NCBI GenBank assembly: GCA_011051855.1
Contig: DRKG01000149.1
Location: forward strand, 1 to 6,294
Length of the DNA stretch: 6,294 nt
Origin: a bacterium
GTDB lineage: Bacteria > Planctomycetota > UBA1135 > UBA2386
Direction of reading: 5' to 3'
Position 1 is the first letter of the stretch. Each line of letters begins with the position of its first letter. Shown here one piece after another: positions 1-4,556 of this stretch. Made by a program: the position numbers and the translations under genes. Under the pieces are notes generated by a model, which was not told where the DNA came from, did not search any database, and saw nothing but the letters and a program-made list of their open reading frames with translations.

Positions 1-1
1 C

Positions 2-478
2 ATCCATGCCGGCGACTACCGCAAGATGCCGAACGAAGACGCGGTGCGCGCCGCCCTGCGTTCGGCCGAGATCCCGCCCGGGCAGTACATGTTTCCGGGC
101 TGCGAGAACAAGCAGGACTGGGGTTCGGAAGAACTGCAGAAGCGCTTCGCCGAAGGCCCGGTCGGAGTGCTGGTCCTGCGCGACAACGGCATGCCCAACA
201 TGGGCAAGCTGCTCGGGCAGTGGTTCCTCTACTGCATCCTGATCGCGGTGTTCGTCGCCTACCTCGCCGGCATCGGCCTCGCGCCCGGGGCCGACGGCAG
301 CCAGGTGTTCCGCATCACCGCGACGCTGGGACTGCTCGGCCACGGCTTCAGCAGCATCAGCGACTCGATCTGGAAGGGCGTGTCGTGGGGCGTGACGCTG
401 CGCTTCCTCTTCGACGGCGTCGTCTACGCGCTGGTCACCGGCGCGACGTTCTGGTGGCTGTGGCCGGCGGCCGCGTAG
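2..478 (+). CDS. Small multi-pass membrane protein of unknown function (5' partial)
   Basis: The reading frame is open at the left window edge. Eight residues (IHAGDYRK) precede the first internal ATG at 26, so the start probably lies upstream; 158 residues are visible and the gene ends in TAG. Numbering from the ATG at 26, a soluble stretch (about 1-60) carries PNEDAVRAAL, an IPPGQYMFPGC motif and an EGPVGVLVLRDNG strand. Three hydrophobic segments follow: about 64-85 (QWFLYCILIAVFVAYLAG), 95-114, and 124-147 ending in TFWWLWP. From memory this matches a family of uncharacterised bacterial proteins of about 170-190 residues, which usually has one more N-terminal membrane helix. That helix would be in the missing part, which is why I do not take 26 as the start. 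No catalytic residues or function are recognisable. The gene converges on the glycosyltransferase with only 3 bases between the two stop codons. Confidence 0.8.
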   Translation: MHAGDYRKMPNEDAVRAALRSAEIPPGQYMFPGCENKQDWGSEELQKRFAEGPVGVLVLRDNGMPNMGKLLGQWFLYCILIAVFVAYLAGIGLAPGADGSQVFRITATLGLLGHGFSSISDSIWKGVSWGVTLRFLFDGVVYALVTGATFWWLWPAAA

Positions 479-491
479 CCGTCACGCCGGC
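463..491. terminator. Possible GC-rich hairpin across the convergent stop codons
   Basis: A 7-base stem, GCCGGCG (463-469) with CGCCGGC (485-491), and a 15-base loop span the TAG of the left gene and the TGA of the opposing gene. The symmetry and position would suit a bidirectional terminator. However, there is no T-run on either side, and short GC palindromes are common in DNA of this composition. This is a weak candidate only. Confidence 0.2.
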
Positions 492-1576
492 AACAGCCGC
501 CGCACCACCGCCTCGACCTCGGGACCGAGGTGCTCGTCGGTGAACAACCGCATGCTGCGCGCGAATCCAGCCGCGCCGTGCGCCTCGCCGAGCGCCGGAT
601 CCTCCAGGTAGCGGCGCAGCGCCGCCGCGAGCCCGGCGACGTCGCCCCGTTCGACGACGAAGCCGGTTTCGCCATCGACGACGATCTCGGCGTTGCCGCC
701 GGCGTTGCTGACGACCTGCGGCAACGCCGCGAAGCTCGCTTCGAGGCAGGCGTTGCACAGGCCTTCGTGGAACGAGGGCATCGTGAACACGTCGCTGGCC
801 GCGTAGACGTCGTGCACGGGTTGGACCGGCCCCGGCAGGCGCACGCGATCGGCGAGACCGCGATCGCGCGCCCGTTGCTGCAAGCGCCGGTGCTCGCTGC
901 CACCACCGGCCAAGAACAGCAACGCACGTGGAAACTCCGCCGCCAACTCGGCGAACGCGTCGATCAGCACGTGCTGGCCCTTTCGCGGCCGCAGGACGCC
1001 GGCCAAGGAGATCACCTGGGCATCGGCGGCGATGCCGAGCCGTCCGCGGGCGGCCTCGCGATGCTGACGGAGCCCGGTCCACGGCAAGGGATCGAGACCG
1101 TCGTAGACCCGGGTGATGCGCTCGGCCGGCACCCCGGCCGCGAGCAGGCGCTGCCGGATCGCGTCGCAGATCGCGATCGTGTGGTCGACCAAGCGCGTGT
1201 ATCGGAACCCTCCGAACAGCCCCTTGCGGATCGGGTAGTCGATGCGGCGGATGGTGAACTTCCGCGCGCGGTGGCGGCGCACCGCCAGGCCGGCGAGGTA
1301 GTGCGATCGGCCGTCGGCGAACTGGATCACGTCCGGGTCGAACTCGCGACACGCCCGCCGGATGCGTGGCCACAGGTCGGGCCGCCACCAACGGCGCAGC
1401 GGCGCCTCCCAGACCGAGAGCCCCAGCTCCTCGGCGGTGGCGCGAAAGCGCGCACCCGGCGCGAGCAACACCGCCTGCTCGTAGCCCCGCCGCGCGAAGT
1501 GCTCGACGAGCATGCGCAATTGCACCTCGCCCCCTGAGAATCCCTTCTCGGCGAGGCAGTGCAGCAGGCGGGGCAT
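482..1576 (-). CDS. Family 4 (group 1) glycosyltransferase, GT-B fold
   Basis: This is a complete 364-residue protein, normal size for the GT4 family. It would transfer a sugar from a nucleotide-sugar donor to a glycan, lipid or protein acceptor at the cytoplasmic side of the membrane. The N-terminal Rossmann domain begins with the glycine-rich acceptor loop GFSGGE (12-17). The linker carries YDGLD (158-162), a variant of the usual NGVD motif. The donor-binding domain starts at LAGVLRPRKGQHVLIDAF (191-208), where R196 and K199 occupy the usual diphosphate-binding places. It continues with FLAGGG (221-226), SDVFTMPSFHEGL (261-273) and the EX7E pair E271/E279, then GNAEIVVDGETGFVV (294-308). 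The start is ATG at 1576: an in-frame TAG lies four codons upstream and no other start lies between. No good Shine-Dalgarno is visible before it. There is no signal peptide or membrane helix. Donor and acceptor cannot be told from sequence; cell-surface polysaccharide or LPS-type synthesis is the usual role. The gene lies 83 bases downstream of the repeat-protein pair on the same strand and could be cotranscribed. Confidence 0.93.
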   Translation of the reverse strand: MPRLLHCLAEKGFSGGEVQLRMLVEHFARRGYEQAVLLAPGARFRATAEELGLSVWEAPLRRWWRPDLWPRIRRACREFDPDVIQFADGRSHYLAGLAVRRHRARKFTIRRIDYPIRKGLFGGFRYTRLVDHTIAICDAIRQRLLAAGVPAERITRVYDGLDPLPWTGLRQHREAARGRLGIAADAQVISLAGVLRPRKGQHVLIDAFAELAAEFPRALLFLAGGGSEHRRLQQRARDRGLADRVRLPGPVQPVHDVYAASDVFTMPSFHEGLCNACLEASFAALPQVVSNAGGNAEIVVDGETGFVVERGDVAGLAAALRRYLEDPALGEAHGAAGFARSMRLFTDEHLGPEVEAVVRRLLPA

Positions 1577-1659
1577 CGCCGAGTTCTAGCCCACATCCTC
1601 CGCCAGCAACACATCCCGGCTGCATGGCGAAGGAGAAAGCGGCCCCCGACCGACAGCGA
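1577..1659. other. Intergenic gap with no convincing signal
   Basis: These 83 bases lie between the stop of the repeat protein and the glycosyltransferase start. On the minus strand I see no strong hairpin with a T-run and no recognisable sigma-70 promoter pair. A GAGGA purine block lies 20 bases or more before the glycosyltransferase ATG, too far to be a normal Shine-Dalgarno. Read-through transcription from the repeat genes is therefore possible but unproven. Confidence 0.5.
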
Positions 1660-1680
1660 TCAGAACTGACCGATCAGAAC
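1657..1680. repeat. 10-base direct repeat around the stop codon of paralogue B
   Basis: CGATCAGAAC occurs at 1657-1666 and again at 1671-1680, a 14-base period. On the coding strand it gives GTTCTGATCG twice. The first read encodes VLI; the second, in another register, contains the TGA stop. It may be a remnant of a small slippage duplication or simple chance. Confidence 0.6.
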
Positions 1681-2055
1681 GGCGAGGGCGTTGCTGGCGT
1701 CGATCGCGGCAATCGCACCGTTCGCGGCGATCGCGACGGCCAAGGCCTGTTGGTAGAACGTCGTGCCGACCAGGCTCGGCTGGTTGGGAATCGCGAACGC
1801 CAGTTCGTGGACCGTGCCCGCCGACGCCGCGAAGCGGACGAGGTCGGGCGTGACCAGGAGCTGGCAGGTCGACTGCGGCAGCGCGACCGGCGCCGACGCC
1901 GGCTGCAGGCCGTAGACCTCGACGACGAGACCGCTCGACGGGGTATTGCCGACCGTTGACGAGAACGTCCCCCCGACCCACGGCAGGGAGTTCGCCGCCA
2001 GCGCGACACCGTTGCAGGGCGATCCGGTCGTCGTCGCCGCACCGGGGCAGGTCGA
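1660..2055 (-). other. Conserved C-terminal domain of paralogue B
   Basis: Residues 699-829 begin STCPG, directly after the broken last repeat, and contain GSPC, LPWVGGTF, TCQLLVTPDLV, FAIPNQPSLVGTTFYQQ and a final VLIGQF. The same signature order appears at the end of the upstream paralogue. Three cysteines (701, 712, 762) match three there. It is not PEP-CTERM (no PEP motif, no helix plus basic tail) and has no LPXTG motif. From memory this ending recurs in many large secreted planctomycete proteins and could act as a secretion, sorting or surface-attachment module; that role is inferred. Confidence 0.7.
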
Positions 2056-4149
2056 CTCGATCGCGGCGAAGTTCGACGCGGGCGTCGACCCGAGCGACCA
2101 GTAGTCGCCGACGACGTGCAGGCGACCCCGTGAACTCCACAACAAGGCATCGACTTCTCCCCCGACCTCGCCGGCGTATGCCTGCCAGGTGCTGCCATCC
2201 CAACGCGCGAGCCCCTGCGCCGGGGTGCCCGGGGTGGGGTTGGGCGGGAGACCGACTCCCTGCACCGTGAACGCGCCGCCGGCTATGATCGAGCCGTCGG
2301 GCAGTTCCGCCAGCGCGCGCACCGGAGCATCGAAGTAGTCGCCCAGGATGTTCCACTGGCTGCCATCCCAGCGAAGCACGGAGCCGCCGAGGCCGCGCAG
2401 GAAGCCGCCGTCGGCGAGCACCAAGACGGGGCCGGCCTGGACCAGAGCTCCTCCCGTCACCGGCAGCCAACTGCTGCCGTCCCAGCGCGCGACGGCGTTC
2501 GTATACGGAGAGGCTGCATTGGTGCTCACCAAGGCGAACACGTCGCCGCCGGGCCCGGTGACGACCTGTTGCGGCCCCGATCTGGTGACGAGGGGCGAAA
2601 GCGGTCCGCCGACGCCGGTGCCGTTCCAGGTCACTCCGTCCCAGACCGCCACCTGGTCAGCGAAGTCCCCGTGGGCGAGCAATTGGCCGCCCGGCGCTAC
2701 CGCCAGGGCGTGCACCGTGTCGGGCAGGCCGGAGCCGATGGCATGCCACGCGACACCGTCCCAGCGCGCGACGCGCGAGGCCGCCACCCCACCGGCTACC
2801 AGGAACTCCCCGGCGACGACGATGTCGCCGTTGCCGAGTTCGCAGATCGCGAACACCCGGCCGTCCACACCCGCACCAAGCGGCTGCCAGACCCCGTTGC
2901 TACGCAGCGCGACGTGGCGCGCGGCTACCCCTTCGACCGCCGTGAAGGAACCTCCGACAACCAGTTCCCCGCTGCCCAGCTCGCAGACGGCGTGGATCGC
3001 GCCGCCGGTGCCCGCACGCAGCCCCCCCCACGCGCTGCCATCCCAGCGGGCGACGAAGTTGAAATCGTCGCCCTCGGTCGAGAAGTCGCCGCCGGCCAAG
3101 ATGTCGCCGCCCGGCAGTTCGAGCAACGCGCGCACCGGTCGCAAGGGCAGGCCGCCCCCCTCGCCCAGGCCGCCTCCCATAGCTTGCCAGGCGCTGCCGT
3201 CCCAGCGCGCCACCTGATTCACCAGGACCCCGCCCGCGTTCTCGAATGCGCCGCCGACCACGAGGTCCCCGTTGGCCAGTTCGATCGCCGCCAGCGCCTG
3301 ACGCGACAAGCCACCGGCGAGATCGGTCCAAGCGTTGCCATCCCAGATCGACACGTGGCTGGTCGGATTGCCGTACACCGGCTGGAACAGCCCGTAGGCG
3401 AGCACGTTGCCGTTCGCCAACACCTTCGCCCGAACGACTCCCGGCCCGACCAGGCCGGGGCCGAACGTCGACCAGGCGATCCCGTCCCACCGCGCAATGC
3501 CGACGGCTCCGGGTAGCAGATCGGCACCGGCGACGAGCAGGTCGCCGTTCGGCAACACGTCCAATGTCGCGACACTCCCGGTCGGAGGCAGTGCGATGGC
3601 GTTCCAGCCGGAAGGTCCGAGCCGCAGGATCTGGGCGCCGTAGGACTGATACGGGCCCGAGACCACGAGCTCACCATTGGGCATCTCCGTGACCACATCG
3701 ACCGGACCGGGCAGACCCGGGTACGCGTGCCAGGAAGACCCGTCCCAGCGCGCGAGGTAGGGCGCCGGGACCCCACCGATGCTCGCGAACTGGCCGCCGA
3801 CCACCAGATCGCCGTTGGCCAACACCAACAGCGTGCGCACCTCGGGGGCCTGGTTCTGCGCACTGCTGGTCACGGGACCGAACGTCGACAGGCTGCCGGT
3901 CGTCGGATCGAACGTCGCGAGACCGTCCGCGACCACGCCGCCGATGCGCCGGAATCGACCGCCGATCACTGCGACCGGCGCGAGCGGACCAGCTCCGTCC
4001 GGATCCCACAAGCACGCGGAGAGAACCGAATCGTCGGCGTCCGGCGCCACGCCGGCCGACGAGACCGTCAGGCCACATTGCGCAACCGCGTGCAGGCACA
4101 AGAGCGACGCCAGCAGCGGCGCGCGCGTCCTCTCGATCATCGCAACCAT
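1660..4149 (-). CDS. Secreted beta-propeller-like repeat protein with conserved C-terminal domain (paralogue B)
   Basis: This is a complete 829-residue protein. The ATG at 4149 is chosen over longer in-frame options because it overlaps the upstream TGA by one base (TGATG), has an AGGAG 7 bases upstream, and directly precedes a signal peptide. The stretch encoded further upstream is shadow sequence of the neighbouring gene. The second ATG (4140) is 16 bases from the AGGAG, too far. The signal peptide has ERTR, then PLLASLLCLHAVA, with likely cleavage after A23. Residues 42-698 form about 14 repeats of roughly 45 residues with the pattern V-AL-ELPNGDLVVGG-F---GGV----VARWDGS-W--LG-G. Ten carry a WDG turn; the first is a variant (FDPTTGSL), and two others are RLGPSGW and RSNGVW. 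Residues 699-829 form a separate C-terminal domain with C701, C712 and C762. No catalytic motif or transmembrane anchor is visible. The likely location is the periplasm, cell surface or outside the cell. A binding or structural role is inference; the family is essentially uncharacterised. Confidence 0.9.
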   Translation of the reverse strand: MVAMIERTRAPLLASLLCLHAVAQCGLTVSSAGVAPDADDSVLSACLWDPDGAGPLAPVAVIGGRFRRIGGVVADGLATFDPTTGSLSTFGPVTSSAQNQAPEVRTLLVLANGDLVVGGQFASIGGVPAPYLARWDGSSWHAYPGLPGPVDVVTEMPNGELVVSGPYQSYGAQILRLGPSGWNAIALPPTGSVATLDVLPNGDLLVAGADLLPGAVGIARWDGIAWSTFGPGLVGPGVVRAKVLANGNVLAYGLFQPVYGNPTSHVSIWDGNAWTDLAGGLSRQALAAIELANGDLVVGGAFENAGGVLVNQVARWDGSAWQAMGGGLGEGGGLPLRPVRALLELPGGDILAGGDFSTEGDDFNFVARWDGSAWGGLRAGTGGAIHAVCELGSGELVVGGSFTAVEGVAARHVALRSNGVWQPLGAGVDGRVFAICELGNGDIVVAGEFLVAGGVAASRVARWDGVAWHAIGSGLPDTVHALAVAPGGQLLAHGDFADQVAVWDGVTWNGTGVGGPLSPLVTRSGPQQVVTGPGGDVFALVSTNAASPYTNAVARWDGSSWLPVTGGALVQAGPVLVLADGGFLRGLGGSVLRWDGSQWNILGDYFDAPVRALAELPDGSIIAGGAFTVQGVGLPPNPTPGTPAQGLARWDGSTWQAYAGEVGGEVDALLWSSRGRLHVVGDYWSLGSTPASNFAAIESTCPGAATTTGSPCNGVALAANSLPWVGGTFSSTVGNTPSSGLVVEVYGLQPASAPVALPQSTCQLLVTPDLVRFAASAGTVHELAFAIPNQPSLVGTTFYQQALAVAIAANGAIAAIDASNALAVLIGQF
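2056..4026 (-). repeat. Array of about 14 blade-like protein repeats in paralogue B
   Basis: I divided residues 42-698 by eye into 14 units starting near residues 42, 104, 150, 193, 239, 285, 339, 385, 432, 479, 527, 575, 610 and 666. Each unit has two predicted strands around a turn (LPNGDLVVGG) and two around a second turn (ARWDGSSWQALG), which is the four-strand layout of a propeller blade. Units 6, 7 and 9 are closest to consensus; units 10 to 12 are shortened or altered. Unit 13 carries a proline-rich insertion (about 630-646). Unit 14 lacks the ARWDG half and runs into the C-terminal domain. At DNA level the units share only short blocks, such as the complement of CCGTCCCAGCGCGC, so this is an old, diverged array and not a recent tandem duplication. 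Confidence 0.8.
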
Positions 4150-4556
4150 CAGAAGTCTCCTACTTGAAAGCGCCAAGCGTTCGTCGTGCCCACGGTGGTC
4201 TGATTGCCGAACGGATGGTTGGTGATCACGACGAGCTGCTGCCCAAAGGTCGCTCCAATCCATGCGGACGTGACCGGAATCGGCACGGTCAACTCCTGCC
4301 ACGCAAGACTGGGGGGAGCCAATAGCTGCACGACATCCGGGGTCACCAGCAGATTGCAGACCTGGATCGAGGATCCGAAAGGACCAAACGGAACGGACAG
4401 GGAGCCGAAGCCGGTCACCGCGATCCCGATGGTGCTGGGCCCACCGAGGCGGATCCGGGTTCGACAGGTCCCGCCGAGCCACGGCAGCTCGACCACCTCA
4501 AAGGAATAGGAGGAATAGCAGCCAGGTCCGACGTAGGTCGCCGTCGCCGGGCACGA
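4149..4556 (-). other. Conserved C-terminal domain of paralogue A
   Basis: Residues 580-714 contain CPATATYVGPGC, ELPWLGGTC, VCNLLVTPDVVQ, VPIPVTSAWIGATFGQQ and QVGDF, in the same order as the end of paralogue B. The spacing between the first two conserved cysteines is 11 residues in both. Conservation between the two copies is much higher in these short motifs than in the linking sequence, which suggests a folded domain with a shared job. Confidence 0.7.

Noticed and set aside
530..1537. Long plus-strand open frame (335 codons) opposite the glycosyltransferase
   Set aside because: It mirrors a gene with clear GT4 motifs on the other strand. Its translation is rich in R, A, D, E and Q with no domain pattern, as expected for antisense frames in GC-rich DNA.
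2348..3516. Plus-strand open frames of 289 and 315 codons inside paralogue B
   Set aside because: Their repetitive translations (LPSQRAT, VPARD type) are simply the complement of the RWDGSxW and NGDLVV repeats. There is no start signal or independent pattern.
4072..4149. Lipoprotein signal (AVAQC near residues 21-25 of paralogue B)
   Set aside because: The residue before the cysteine is Gln, where a lipobox needs Gly, Ala or Ser. AVA followed by Gln fits ordinary signal peptidase I cleavage better.
4150..4482. Longer 940-residue version of paralogue B starting at 4482
   Set aside because: The extra 111 residues are shadow sequence over the conserved C-terminal domain of paralogue A. The ATG at 4149 has a well-placed AGGAG and is followed at once by a signal peptide.
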